Positions 1 to 16,276 of a stretch of 64,000 bases of DNA are shown piece by piece. Position 1 is the stretch's first letter. Every line of letters starts with the position of its first letter. Below the pieces are notes generated by a model that searched no databases, was not told the DNA's origin, and was given only the letters and a program-made list of their open reading frames with translations. A program made the position numbers and the translations under genes. The DNA is from Escherichia ruysiae (GTDB lineage Bacteria; Pseudomonadota; Gammaproteobacteria; Enterobacterales; Enterobacteriaceae), in the NCBI RefSeq assembly GCF_031323975.1, contig NZ_JAVIWS010000001.1, positions 2,976,001-3,040,000 on the forward strand, read 5' to 3'.

Positions 1-478
1 CCACCATCTGGGCGTTGGCGAGTACCAGACGGGCGTCGTCTACCCAACAGTCGGAATATTCGAATCCGCGCTTAATTTCCGGTTTTAACACTGAATTTGC
101 GCCAAAACGCAAACCGGTTGATCCCGGTAGGCTGGTGCGTTTACCCAGATGATCGTACATAAACAGACCAATCCGAATCATCCACGCCGGGCGCAGATGC
201 GGACGATGCGGCAGGCGAAAACGCATCGGGAAGGCGATATGCGGGGCCATTTTCAGTAGCACTTCACGTTCAGCCAGCGCCTCGCTGACCAGGCGGAATT
301 CATAGTGCTCAAGGTAGCGCAGGCCACCGTGAATGAGTTTTGAACTGGCGGAAGAGGTCGCGCAAGCGAGATCCTGCGCCTCCAGCATCAGCACGGATAA
401 ACCGCGTCCAGCGGCGTCTGCCGCGATACCAGCACCATTGATGCCGCCACCTATCACAATCAGATCTTTGGTTTCCAT
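1..478 (-). CDS. glpD: Aerobic glycerol-3-phosphate dehydrogenase, N-terminal part (cut by window edge)
   Basis: The first 159 codons of the FAD-dependent, inner-membrane-associated enzyme that oxidises sn-glycerol 3-phosphate to dihydroxyacetone phosphate and passes electrons to ubiquinone. The protein begins METKDLIVIGGGINGAG, and the GxGxxG-type FAD dinucleotide fold at residues 10-17 is intact. The E. coli enzyme is about 500 residues, so roughly two thirds lies outside the window to the left. The start is the ATG whose A is at 478. The gene is divergent from glpE, and the gap contains GlpR-type operators. Identification rests on direct resemblance to E. coli GlpD. Confidence 0.97.
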   Translation of the reverse strand, partial: METKDLIVIGGGINGAGIAADAAGRGLSVLMLEAQDLACATSSASSKLIHGGLRYLEHYEFRLVSEALAEREVLLKMAPHIAFPMRFRLPHRPHLRPAWMIRIGLFMYDHLGKRTSLPGSTGLRFGANSVLKPEIKRGFEYSDCWVDDARLVLANAQMV

Positions 479-490
479 GCTGCCCTCATT

Positions 491-531
491 CACTTTCGTT
501 AAAGCTCATAAATGTTCGTTATCGAACATAT
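491..531. promoter_or_regulatory. Tandem GlpR operators in the glpD-glpE gap
   Basis: A near-perfect palindrome, TGTTCGTTATCGAACA with flanking A/T, lies at 510-531 and fits the known GlpR operator consensus WATGTTCGWTAWCGAACATW. A weaker partner (TTTCGTTAAAGCTCAT) lies at about 491-508. Both are just upstream of the glpD start, as expected for repression of glpD by GlpR encoded 1.4 kb away. Assignment is by consensus match only. Confidence 0.75.
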
Positions 532-589
532 TAGCAAAGAATCGCGCTTTGGGTAACATTGAAAAAACATTTTAGAGTGATATGTATAA

Positions 590-994
<405 letters not shown>

Positions 995-1026
995 CGCTTT
1001 ATACTGTCCCCTTTTGTGTGGAATAA

Positions 1027-1869
<843 letters not shown>

Positions 1870-1885
1870 TTCCAGGGATTTATAA

Positions 1886-2644
1886 ATGAAACAAACACAA
1901 CGTCACAACGGTATTATCGAACTGGTTAAACAGCAGGGTTATGTCAGTACCGAAGAGCTGGTAGAGCATTTCTCCGTCAGCCCGCAGACTATTCGCCGCG
2001 ACCTCAATGAGCTGGCGGAGCAAAACCTGATCCTGCGCCATCACGGCGGCGCGGCGCTGCCTTCCAGTTCGGTTAACACGCCGTGGCACGATCGTAAAGC
2101 CACCCAGACCGAAGAAAAAGAGCGCATCGCCCGCAAAGTGGCGGAGCAAATCCCCAATGGCTCGACGCTGTTTATCGATATCGGCACCACGCCGGAAGCG
2201 GTGGCGCACGCGCTGCTTAATCACAGCAATTTGCGCATTGTCACCAACAATCTCAACGTTGCTAACACGCTGATGGTAAAAGAAGATTTTCGCATCATTC
2301 TCGCCGGTGGCGAATTACGCAGCCGCGATGGCGGGATCATTGGCGAAGCGACGCTCGATTTTATCTCCCAGTTCCGCCTTGATTTCGGCATTCTGGGGAT
2401 CAGCGGCATCGATAGCGACGGCTCGCTGCTGGAGTTCGATTACCACGAAGTTCGCACCAAACGCGCCATTATTGAGAACTCGCGCCACGTCATGCTGGTT
2501 GTCGATCACTCGAAATTTGGTCGTAACGCAATGGTCAATATGGGCAGTATCAGCATGGTCGATGCCGTCTACACCGATGCCCCGCCTCCTGCGGGCGTGA
2601 TGCAGGTGCTGACGGACCACCATATTCAACTGGAGCTGTGCTGA
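1886..2644 (+). CDS. glpR: Glycerol-3-phosphate regulon repressor GlpR (intact)
   Basis: A 252-residue DeoR-family repressor. The N-terminal winged helix-turn-helix (about residues 5-57, with the DeoR signature around QTIRRDLNEL) is followed by the sugar-phosphate sensor domain, with DIGTT near residue 95. Glycerol 3-phosphate is the inducer, and targets include the operators beside glpD in this window. The reading frame is uninterrupted. From memory, MG1655 stocks carry a frameshifted glpR, so this strain appears to have the functional form. The last 19 bases overlap the 3' end of convergent rtcR. Confidence 0.96.
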   Translation: MKQTQRHNGIIELVKQQGYVSTEELVEHFSVSPQTIRRDLNELAEQNLILRHHGGAALPSSSVNTPWHDRKATQTEEKERIARKVAEQIPNGSTLFIDIGTTPEAVAHALLNHSNLRIVTNNLNVANTLMVKEDFRIILAGGELRSRDGGIIGEATLDFISQFRLDFGILGISGIDSDGSLLEFDYHEVRTKRAIIENSRHVMLVVDHSKFGRNAMVNMGSISMVDAVYTDAPPPAGVMQVLTDHHIQLELC

Positions 2645-4224
2645 TCCTGCACGGCTTCCCACGTCAGACCAAAACGCGCCAGGTATTTGCGTAGCCGATC
2701 TGCGTCATTGACGCTGGCTTTGCCCTGGCGCGAAACGTCAAAAAGCTGACGTCCGGCAGCAGAAAGCGACTTTGCCTGACGGCAGACAGCGATAACGTTT
2801 TCCAGTTGTATGCGGTCAAAGAGATCGATGTTTTCCATCTCCGCGCCCAGCAACGCTGTAAGCGCCGAAGGGCGGCTTTCCTGCCAGTTGTAGCGCAGAC
2901 GGTTTATCTCATCTTCCACCACTTCCAGAGTGATGCGTCCGCTAGTGGCAAAGGTTGCCATGCGCGTAACGCTGGCAGAAAGCTCGCGAAAGTTACCGCG
3001 CCATGTCGCCTGGGGAGATGTCGCAAAGGTCAGCCAGGCACGCCGCGCTTCGGTGTTAAAACGCACGCTGTCACCGGTGAGTGAGGCGTGGCGCTCCACT
3101 TCATAATCCAGATTAGGCTCGATATCCTCCTGACGCTGGCGCAGTCCTGGTAGGGTGAAGGTCCAGAGATTGATCCGCGCGTACAGGTCTTCGCGAAATT
3201 TGCTTTCGGCAACCAGCTGGCGCAAATCGCGCACCGTTCCGGCGATAAGCTGAAAATCGCTACTCACCTGGCGATCGCTACCAAACGGGTAAAAGGTTTT
3301 CTCTTCAATGGCTTTCAGCAGCATTGCCTGTTCGTCTGCGCCCAGTTCGCCAATCTCATCAAGAAACAACATTCCGCCGTTGGCGCTGCGTAATAATCCT
3401 TCACGAGATTCCCGCGCCCCGGTAAACGCGCCTTTCACATGACCAAACAGCGCCGACATGGCGGTATCGCCGCGCAGGGTGGCGCAGTTCACTTCTACAA
3501 ACGCGCCGCTAAACTGATGCCGCGCCTGTTTTAATTCAAAAATGCGCCGCGCCAGAAACGATTTACCTGCGCCGGTCGGGCCGTTAAGCAGGATCGGCGC
3601 GCGGGATTTAATCGCTACTTTTTCGATCTGCTCAATCATGCGGTTGAAGTGGGGGTTACGCGTGGCGATGCCTGATTTGAGGAAATCGAGTGTTTGCTGG
3701 CGTTCTTTGGCAAAGCAGCTGGCAATCGCGTTATAACGGCTTAAATCGAGATCGATAATCGTCACCGCGCCTGGGCTATCGGGCTGTTCTTTTTTGCGTG
3801 GTGGTGAAGTTTGCGCCAGTCGGGCGGGCAGGTAACGTGCTTCTGCCAGCAGAAACCAACAAATCTGCGCGACGTGGGTGCCGGTGGTGATGTGAATTAA
3901 ATAGTCTTCTTTATCAGGTTGAAACGTGTAATGACGGGCGAAATCATGCAGGCAGGCGTAAACCTCTTCGAAATCCCACGGGTTATGCAGTTCTATCTCA
4001 AAGCCCACCACTTCTGTTTCTGGCGAAACGCTGGCGATATCGCGTTTAAGTGTTTCAAACAGCGAGCGTGAGCGGGCGTCGTGCAACAATTCCAGCCGGT
4101 CGATGACCAACGATTCTTGCTGACATAAACAGAGCGTCGGGCGCCATTTCGACCAGCGTTGACTGCCACGCCCGGCATAATCCAGTACGGTTCCGACAAA
4201 GCCAAAAGCCACTGTTTTACGCAT
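2626..4224 (-). CDS. rtcR: RtcR, sigma-54-dependent activator of rtcBA with N-terminal CARF domain
   Basis: A 532-residue bacterial enhancer-binding protein. The N-terminal ~180 residues form the RtcR/CARF-type ligand-sensing domain, with HITTGTHV at 111-118 as the probable binding loop. The central AAA+ domain has Walker A GPTGAGKS (215-222), the sigma-54 contact loop GAFTGA (265-270) and Walker B FLDEIG (287-292). The C-terminal end holds the DNA-binding helix-turn-helix. It activates the divergent rtcBA genes, whose -24/-12 promoter lies about 150 bases from the rtcR start. The signal is thought to be an RNA-damage-derived end or nucleotide; the sequence alone does not identify it. Confidence 0.96.
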   Translation of the reverse strand: MRKTVAFGFVGTVLDYAGRGSQRWSKWRPTLCLCQQESLVIDRLELLHDARSRSLFETLKRDIASVSPETEVVGFEIELHNPWDFEEVYACLHDFARHYTFQPDKEDYLIHITTGTHVAQICWFLLAEARYLPARLAQTSPPRKKEQPDSPGAVTIIDLDLSRYNAIASCFAKERQQTLDFLKSGIATRNPHFNRMIEQIEKVAIKSRAPILLNGPTGAGKSFLARRIFELKQARHQFSGAFVEVNCATLRGDTAMSALFGHVKGAFTGARESREGLLRSANGGMLFLDEIGELGADEQAMLLKAIEEKTFYPFGSDRQVSSDFQLIAGTVRDLRQLVAESKFREDLYARINLWTFTLPGLRQRQEDIEPNLDYEVERHASLTGDSVRFNTEARRAWLTFATSPQATWRGNFRELSASVTRMATFATSGRITLEVVEDEINRLRYNWQESRPSALTALLGAEMENIDLFDRIQLENVIAVCRQAKSLSAAGRQLFDVSRQGKASVNDADRLRKYLARFGLTWEAVQDQHSSS

Positions 4225-4337
4225 CTTAGATATCCTTATAAAAGACGATATTTCATTATCGGGTAAGTGACTTTATAGAAAATCTCCGTTTACGGACTTT
4301 GTACTTTTAATTAAATAAAAACAATTAATTATAAATT

Positions 4338-4350
4338 TAATTTGCTGATT
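4338..4350 (-). promoter_or_regulatory. Candidate IHF site upstream of the rtcBA promoter
   Basis: The minus strand reads AATCAGCAAATTA, which fits the IHF consensus WATCARNNNNTTR at every defined position. It lies in a very A/T-rich tract directly upstream of the -24 element. IHF bending between activator sites and a sigma-54 promoter is a common arrangement, but this short consensus also occurs by chance in A/T-rich DNA. Confidence 0.4.
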
Positions 4351-4357
4351 TAATTTT

Positions 4358-4375
4358 TTGGCACGACGGTTGCAA
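4358..4375 (+). promoter_or_regulatory. Sigma-54 (-24/-12) promoter of rtcBA
   Basis: TGGCACGACGGTTGCA at 4359-4374 matches the consensus TGGCAC-N5-TTGCA, with the invariant GG at 4360-4361 and GC at 4372-4373. Transcription should begin about 12 bases downstream, near 4385, leaving a short leader to the rtcB ATG at 4411. It fits the adjacent sigma-54 activator RtcR. Confidence 0.9.
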
Positions 4376-4410
4376 TTATCAGGACATACCAACGAAAAGA
4401 GAAAAACAAA

Positions 4411-5637
4411 ATGAATTACGAATTACTGACCACTGAAAATGCCCCGGTAAAAATGTGGACCAAAGGCGTGCCGGTAGAAGCCGATGCGCGTCAGCAACTT
4501 ATTAATACGGCGAAGATGCCGTTTATTTTCAGACATATTGCGGTAATGCCTGATGTGCACCTGGGAAAAGGTTCCACCATTGGTAGCGTGATCCCAACGA
4601 AAGGGGCGATTATCCCGGCGGCGGTAGGTGTGGATATTGGCTGTGGAATGAATGCGCTGCGTACCGCGTTAACGGCGGCGGATCTGCCTGAAAACCTGGC
4701 GGAGTTGCGCCAGTCGATTGAAACTGCCGTACCACACGGGCGTACTACCGGGCGTTGTAAACGTGATAAAGGCGCATGGGAAAATCCGCCTGTTAATGTC
4801 GATGCTAAATGGGCTGAGCTGGAAGCGGGTTATCAGTGGTTAACGCAAAAATATCCGCGTTTCCTGAACACTAATAACTATAAACACCTGGGAACGCTGG
4901 GAACCGGCAACCACTTTATTGAAATCTGCCTTGATGAGTCGGATCAGGTGTGGATTATGTTGCACTCCGGTTCACGCGGAATCGGTAACGCCATCGGAAC
5001 TTACTTTATCGATCTGGCGCAAAAAGAGATGCAGGAACAGCTTGAAACGTTGCCGTCGCGTGACCTGGCGTACTTTATGGAAGGTACGGAATATTTTGAC
5101 GATTACCTGAAAGCCGTGGCCTGGGCGCAGCTTTTTGCCAGCCTTAACCGCGATGCAATGATGGAAAACGTAGTAACGGCGTTGCAGAGCATCACGCAGA
5201 AAACGGTAAGACTGCCGCAAACTCTGGCGATGGAAGAGATCAACTGTCACCACAACTATGTGCAAAAAGAACAGCACTTTGGCGAAGAGATCTATGTGAC
5301 GCGTAAAGGCGCGGTATCTGCGCGTGCCGGGCAGTACGGAATTATTCCTGGGTCGATGGGCGCGAAAAGCTTTATCGTGCGCGGGCTGGGAAATGAAGAG
5401 TCATTTTGCTCATGCAGCCACGGTGCCGGACGCGTGATGAGCCGTACCAAAGCAAAAAAACTGTTTAGCGTGGAAGATCAGATTCGTGCCACCGCGCATG
5501 TGGAATGCCGTAAAGATGCCGAAGTGATCGACGAAATCCCGATGGCGTATAAAGATATTGATGCGGTGATGGCGGCACAAAGCGATCTGGTGGAAGTGGT
5601 TTACACCCTGCGTCAGGTAGTGTGCGTAAAAGGATAA
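4411..5637 (+). CDS. rtcB: RNA-splicing ligase RtcB
   Basis: A 408-residue GTP- and Mn-dependent RNA ligase that joins 2',3'-cyclic-phosphate or 3'-phosphate ends to 5'-OH ends. The GMP-accepting histidine is His337 in CSHGAGR. The metal-binding cysteine motif GVDIGCGMNALR lies near residue 78, and GTGNHFIE and HSGSRG motifs follow. The start ATG follows a GAAAAGAGAAA purine run. It is first gene of the RtcR-controlled RNA-repair operon, and rtcA starts three bases after its stop codon. Confidence 0.98.
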   Translation: MNYELLTTENAPVKMWTKGVPVEADARQQLINTAKMPFIFRHIAVMPDVHLGKGSTIGSVIPTKGAIIPAAVGVDIGCGMNALRTALTAADLPENLAELRQSIETAVPHGRTTGRCKRDKGAWENPPVNVDAKWAELEAGYQWLTQKYPRFLNTNNYKHLGTLGTGNHFIEICLDESDQVWIMLHSGSRGIGNAIGTYFIDLAQKEMQEQLETLPSRDLAYFMEGTEYFDDYLKAVAWAQLFASLNRDAMMENVVTALQSITQKTVRLPQTLAMEEINCHHNYVQKEQHFGEEIYVTRKGAVSARAGQYGIIPGSMGAKSFIVRGLGNEESFCSCSHGAGRVMSRTKAKKLFSVEDQIRATAHVECRKDAEVIDEIPMAYKDIDAVMAAQSDLVEVVYTLRQVVCVKG

Positions 5638-6657
<1,020 letters not shown>

Positions 6658-6670
6658 TGCAGAGAGGTAA

Positions 6671-6694
6671 GTCGGATCAGGTGCGTTATCCGAC
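6671..6694. terminator. Hairpin between convergent rtcA and malT
   Basis: GTCGGAT (6671-6677) pairs with ATCCGAC (6688-6694), a seven-base-pair stem resembling half a REP element. It sits in the 42-base gap between the rtcA stop and the malT stop. There is no T-run, so it may act as an mRNA 3'-end stabiliser rather than a classical terminator. Confidence 0.45.
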
Positions 6695-6699
6695 CAAAC

Positions 6700-9411
<2,712 letters not shown>

Positions 9412-9528
9412 TCACTTCACTGTGGAAATTGAGGAAATATTATTTTTTTTGCGCTTCGTAATTAATAGTTATAAGTTCGGTCAGAAAACGGTGCAATGCA
9501 AGCGATGACGATTTTTTATGTGTCTGAA

Positions 9529-9547
9529 TTTGCACTCTGTCACAATT
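9529..9547 (-). promoter_or_regulatory. CRP site upstream of malT
   Basis: On the minus strand the sequence reads TGTGACAGAGTGCA (9544-9531), with TGTGA followed by the diverged half TGCAAATT. It fits the CRP consensus TGTGA-N6-TCACA at the left half and partly at the right. MalT expression is known to be cAMP-CRP dependent, and the position upstream of the malT leader agrees. Confidence 0.7.
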
Positions 9548-9776
9548 CCAAATCTTTATTAATACTCCGTCTTAAAACAACGCAAATGCAGCGTGGATAC
9601 TGGATTTTAGGGTGTTTTCTTTCAGTTCAAAAGCCTTATTAAAGCAACGATACCGCCTTAATTCCTGATGAAAGGTCTATCTAAAAACTTGATCTTAATA
9701 AATCTATTAAGAGTGAGATGACCCTCAATGGATATTTCATTGCTGAAACTATTTCGCCGCTTTACTTAATTTATAG

Positions 9777-12422
<2,646 letters not shown>

Positions 12423-12431
12423 GGAAGCTCG

Positions 12432-14516
12432 ATGGAAAGCAAACGTCTGGATAATGCCGCGCTGGCGGCGGGGATCAGCCCCAATTACATCAATGCCCAC
12501 GGTAAACCGCAGTCGATTGGCGCCGAAACCAAACGGCGTTTGCTTGACGCGATGCATCGAAGTACCGCCACGAAAGTGGCGGTAACGCCAGTCCCGAATG
12601 TCATGGTTTATACCAGCGGCAAAAAAATGTCGATGGCGGTAGAAGGCAGCGGCGAATATAGCTGGCTGCTGACCACCGAAGAAGGAACGCAGTACAAAGG
12701 CCATGTAACGGGGGGCAAAGCGTTCAATCTACCGACGAAGCTGCCGGAAGGTTATCACACGCTGACGCTTACCCAGGACGACCAGCGCGCACATTGCCGG
12801 GTGATTGTCGCCCCGAAACGCTGTTACGAACCGCAGGCGTTGCTGAATAAACAAAAGCTGTGGGGTGCCTGCGTTCAGCTTTATACGCTGCGATCGGAAA
12901 AAAACTGGGGTATTGGGGATTTTGGCGATCTTAAAGCGATGCTGGTGGATGTGGCGAAACGCGGCGGGTCTTTCATCGGCCTGAACCCGATTCATGCGCT
13001 CTATCCGGCAAACCCTGAAAGCGCCAGCCCGTATAGTCCGTCATCGCGCCGCTGGCTGAATGTGGTTTATATCGACGTTAACGCCGTCGAAGATTTCCAT
13101 CTTAGCGAAGAGGCACAGGCCTGGTGGCAGATGCCGACCACGCAACAGACGCTGCAACAGGCGCGGGATGCTGACTGGGTCGATTACTCTACGGTTACTG
13201 CCTTAAAAATGACAGCATTGCGGATGGCGTGGAACGGTTTCGCGCAACGTGATGATGAGCAGATGGCGGCGTTTCGCCAGTTTGTTGCAGAGCAGGGCGA
13301 TAGCTTGTTCTGGCAGGCAGCCTTTGATGCGCTACATGCCCAGCAAGTTAAAGAGGACGAAATGCGCTGGGGTTGGCCAGCATGGCCGCAGGCGTACCAG
13401 AATGTGGATTCACCAGAAGTGCGTCAGTTCTGCGAAGAACATCGTGATGACGTCGATTTTTATCTCTGGTTGCAGTGGCTGGCTTACTGCCAGTTTGCCG
13501 CCTGCTGGGAGATAAGCCAGGGCTATGAAATGCCGATTGGCTTGTACCGTGATCTGGCGGTTGGCGTAGCGGAAGGTGGGGCAGAAACCTGGTGCGACCG
13601 TGAACTGTATTGCCTGAAAGCGTCGGTTGGCGCGCCGCCGGATATCCTCGGCCCGTTGGGGCAGAACTGGGGATTGCCGCCGATGGATCCGCATATCATC
13701 ACCGCGCGCGCCTATGAACCTTTTATCGAACTACTGCGCGCGAACATGCAAAACTGCGGTGCGCTGCGTATCGACCATGTAATGTCGATGCTGCGTTTGT
13801 GGTGGATACCGTATGGCGAAACGGCGGATCAAGGGGCATATGTCCACTATCCGGTGGATGATCTGCTCGCTATTCTGGCGCTGGAAAGTAAACGCCATCG
13901 CTGCATGGTGATTGGCGAGGATCTTGGTACGGTGCCGGTAGAGATTGTCGGTAAGCTGCGCAGTAGCGGTGTTTACTCCTACAAAGTGCTCTATTTCGAA
14001 AGCGATCACGAGAAGACGTTCCGCGCACCAAAAGCGTATCCGGAGCAGTCGATGGCGGTCGCGGCAACACACGATCTGCCTACGCTGCGTGGTTACTGGG
14101 AGAGCGGGGATTTAACGCTGGGCAAAACACTGGGGCTGTACCCGGATGAAGTGGTGCTGCGCGGTTTGTATCAGGATCGCGAACTGGCGAAGCAAGGGCT
14201 GCTGGATGCGCTGCATAAATATGGCTGTCTGCCAAAACGTGCCGGGCATAAGGCATCACTAATGTCGATGACACCGACGCTTAATCGTGGCTTGCAACGT
14301 TATATCGCCGACAGTAACAGTGCCCTGTTAGGGCTACAGCCAGAAGATTGGCTGGATATGGCCGAACCGGTAAATATTCCTGGAACCAGCTACCAGTACA
14401 AAAACTGGCGACGCAAGCTTTCCGCAACGCTTGAGACAATGTTTGCCGATGATGGTGTGAACAAGTTGCTGAAGGATTTGGACAGACGGCGCAGGGCGGC
14501 AACGAAGAAGAAGTAA
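12432..14516 (+). CDS. malQ: 4-alpha-glucanotransferase (amylomaltase)
   Basis: A 694-residue GH77 enzyme that transfers glucan chains between maltodextrins, releasing glucose and making longer substrates for MalP. Catalytic residues are visible: nucleophile Asp448 in LRIDHVMS, acid/base Glu496 in VIGEDLG and Asp548 in ATHDLPT. The N-terminal ~140 residues form the extra domain found in enterobacterial MalQ. It ends in a basic tail (RRRRAATKKK). It is the second gene of malPQ, with a REP pair immediately downstream. Confidence 0.98.
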   Translation: MESKRLDNAALAAGISPNYINAHGKPQSIGAETKRRLLDAMHRSTATKVAVTPVPNVMVYTSGKKMSMAVEGSGEYSWLLTTEEGTQYKGHVTGGKAFNLPTKLPEGYHTLTLTQDDQRAHCRVIVAPKRCYEPQALLNKQKLWGACVQLYTLRSEKNWGIGDFGDLKAMLVDVAKRGGSFIGLNPIHALYPANPESASPYSPSSRRWLNVVYIDVNAVEDFHLSEEAQAWWQMPTTQQTLQQARDADWVDYSTVTALKMTALRMAWNGFAQRDDEQMAAFRQFVAEQGDSLFWQAAFDALHAQQVKEDEMRWGWPAWPQAYQNVDSPEVRQFCEEHRDDVDFYLWLQWLAYCQFAACWEISQGYEMPIGLYRDLAVGVAEGGAETWCDRELYCLKASVGAPPDILGPLGQNWGLPPMDPHIITARAYEPFIELLRANMQNCGALRIDHVMSMLRLWWIPYGETADQGAYVHYPVDDLLAILALESKRHRCMVIGEDLGTVPVEIVGKLRSSGVYSYKVLYFESDHEKTFRAPKAYPEQSMAVAATHDLPTLRGYWESGDLTLGKTLGLYPDEVVLRGLYQDRELAKQGLLDALHKYGCLPKRAGHKASLMSMTPTLNRGLQRYIADSNSALLGLQPEDWLDMAEPVNIPGTSYQYKNWRRKLSATLETMFADDGVNKLLKDLDRRRRAATKKK

Positions 14517-14526
14517 AGTGCGGTTG

Positions 14527-14609
14527 ATGCCGGATGCGACGCTTGATGCGTCTTATCCGGCCTACTCATTAGAGCAGCCGGATAAGGCATTCACGCCATA
14601 TCCGGCAGT
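14527..14609. repeat. Pair of REP elements between malQ and gntT
   Basis: Two opposed REP sequences. The first (14527-14562) has ATGCCGGATGCGACGC paired with GCGTCTTATCCGGCC, and the second (14576-14609) has CAGCCGGATAAGGC paired with GCCATATCCGGC. Together they form a BIME in the gap between the convergent 3' ends of malQ and gntT. REP pairs of this kind protect mRNA 3' ends and bind gyrase or IHF in E. coli. Confidence 0.9.
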
Positions 14610-14617
14610 CAGTATTA

Positions 14618-15934
14618 TCAAATCACCATATTCAGCAGCAGACAGCCTACCAGACCGCACACTGAGATAATGGTTTCCAGCATCGACCAGGATTTGATGG
14701 TCTCGCCGATAGTCAGGTTAAAGTACTCTTTGAACAGCCAGAAGCCCGGATCGTTCACGTGAGAGAAAATCACACTACCGGAACCAACCGCAATAACCAT
14801 CAGCTCCGGGCTAACACCCGTCGTTGCAATCAGCGGTGCCGCGATACCACCCGCAGTGATTGCCGCAACGGTTGCAGAACCCAGCGCGATACGCAGCACT
14901 GCGGCAATAGACCACGCCATCAGCAGCGGAGAAATGTTGGTTTCGTGCATCATGGAAGCAATGTATTTGTCCACGCCGCTGTCTACCAGCACCTGCTTGA
15001 ACGCACCGCCACCACCGATGATTAGCAGCATCATCGCGATGATTTTGATTGAAGAAACCAGCGTGTCGTTAATCTGATCCATCGAACGACCACGGTTCAG
15101 ACCAAAGGTGAACATCGCGATCAGTACGGCAATCAGCGTTGCCATTACCGGGTCACCGAGGAACTCGGCTACCGGCAGGAAAGCGTGACCTTTCGGCAGG
15201 ATCATTTCAGCGATGGCACGCATTGCCATTAGTACAACTGGCACCAGAGAAGTCCAGACGCTGACGCCAAAGCTCGGCATCTCTTCTTCGCTAAAGGTTT
15301 TCGCGCTGTACAGACCTTCCGGGATCGGCTTATCAATGCCTTTCAGCACGCGAGCGTAAACCGGACCGGCGAGAATCACGGTCGGGATCGCCAGAATAGT
15401 ACCGTACAGCAGGGTTTTACCCATATCGGCCTGGAAGATGGTGGCAATCGCAGTCGGACCCGGATGCGGCGGCAGGAAGCCGTGGGTAACAGACAGTGCA
15501 GCCGCCATTGGTACACCAACATACAGCAGCGGGATATTTGCAGCAGCGGCGATGGTGAATACCAGCGGCAGCATCAGCACGAAGCCTACTTCATAGAACA
15601 GGGCAAAACCGACGGTAAAACCGGTTAATACCACTGCCCACTGGATGTGTTTTTTACCAAATTTGGCAATCAGCGTGGTGGCGATACGTTGTGCGCCGCC
15701 ACAGTCTGCCAGCATTTTGCCCAGCATCGCACCAAACCCCATGATCAGGGCAAGGCTACCGAGCGTCCCGCCGACACCGGCTTTGATAGAGCCAATAACT
15801 TTATCCAGCGGCATCCCTTGCATTAATCCAACAGCAAGCGCCACGAGGACGAGAGCGATGAAGCCGTTCATTTTGAAGCGGATCATCAGGAGTAATAACA
15901 AGATTACACCGATAGCAACAATGACTAATGGCAT
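14618..15934 (-). CDS. gntT: High-affinity gluconate permease GntT
   Basis: A 438-residue inner-membrane symporter of the GntP family with about 12-14 hydrophobic segments spread over the whole length. It is recognised by near identity to E. coli GntT, including LPPHPGPTAIATIF and the C-terminal NDPGFWLFKEYF signature. It takes up D-gluconate with protons. Two GntR operator-like palindromes lie upstream, one near the start codon and one about 170 bases away, matching known GntR repression. The next gene upstream on the same strand is nfuA. Confidence 0.97.
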   Translation of the reverse strand: MPLVIVAIGVILLLLLMIRFKMNGFIALVLVALAVGLMQGMPLDKVIGSIKAGVGGTLGSLALIMGFGAMLGKMLADCGGAQRIATTLIAKFGKKHIQWAVVLTGFTVGFALFYEVGFVLMLPLVFTIAAAANIPLLYVGVPMAAALSVTHGFLPPHPGPTAIATIFQADMGKTLLYGTILAIPTVILAGPVYARVLKGIDKPIPEGLYSAKTFSEEEMPSFGVSVWTSLVPVVLMAMRAIAEMILPKGHAFLPVAEFLGDPVMATLIAVLIAMFTFGLNRGRSMDQINDTLVSSIKIIAMMLLIIGGGGAFKQVLVDSGVDKYIASMMHETNISPLLMAWSIAAVLRIALGSATVAAITAGGIAAPLIATTGVSPELMVIAVGSGSVIFSHVNDPGFWLFKEYFNLTIGETIKSWSMLETIISVCGLVGCLLLNMVI

Positions 15935-15953
15935 GATTTACCTGGCCTTTAAT

Positions 15954-15969
15954 TTGTTATGGGTAACGT
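15954..15969. promoter_or_regulatory. GntR operator near gntT start
   Basis: TTGTTA-TGGG-TAACGT, a close match to the GntR consensus ATGTTA-N4-TAACAT, lies 20 bases upstream of the gntT ATG. Consensus match only. Confidence 0.65.
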
Positions 15970-16094
15970 CAGGTTTCTGACGACAAATCCTGGTTGTCCC
16001 AACTGGGAACAGAGATATAACGGCACCACGGCTGATGACCCCTAAAACGTATTAGTGTAGTCAGATGTTATGAGTGTGTTTGGTGCCCATGAGA

Positions 16095-16110
16095 ATGATA
16101 CGGGTAACAT
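16095..16110. promoter_or_regulatory. Upstream GntR operator of gntT
   Basis: ATGATA-CGGG-TAACAT matches ATGTTA-N4-TAACAT with one mismatch. With the site 141 bases away it could support DNA looping by GntR, as proposed for K-12 gntT. Confidence 0.7.
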
Positions 16111-16221
16111 AATGCGCTTGAGAATCACCAGAGCGGGGTAAATTTAAATTATGAGAGGTTGGTCATATTATCGTGGGGAGACGAAGGGGATGGAGTAAAG
16201 CTGCGCCATAAGAACAACGAA

Positions 16222-16276
<55 letters not shown>

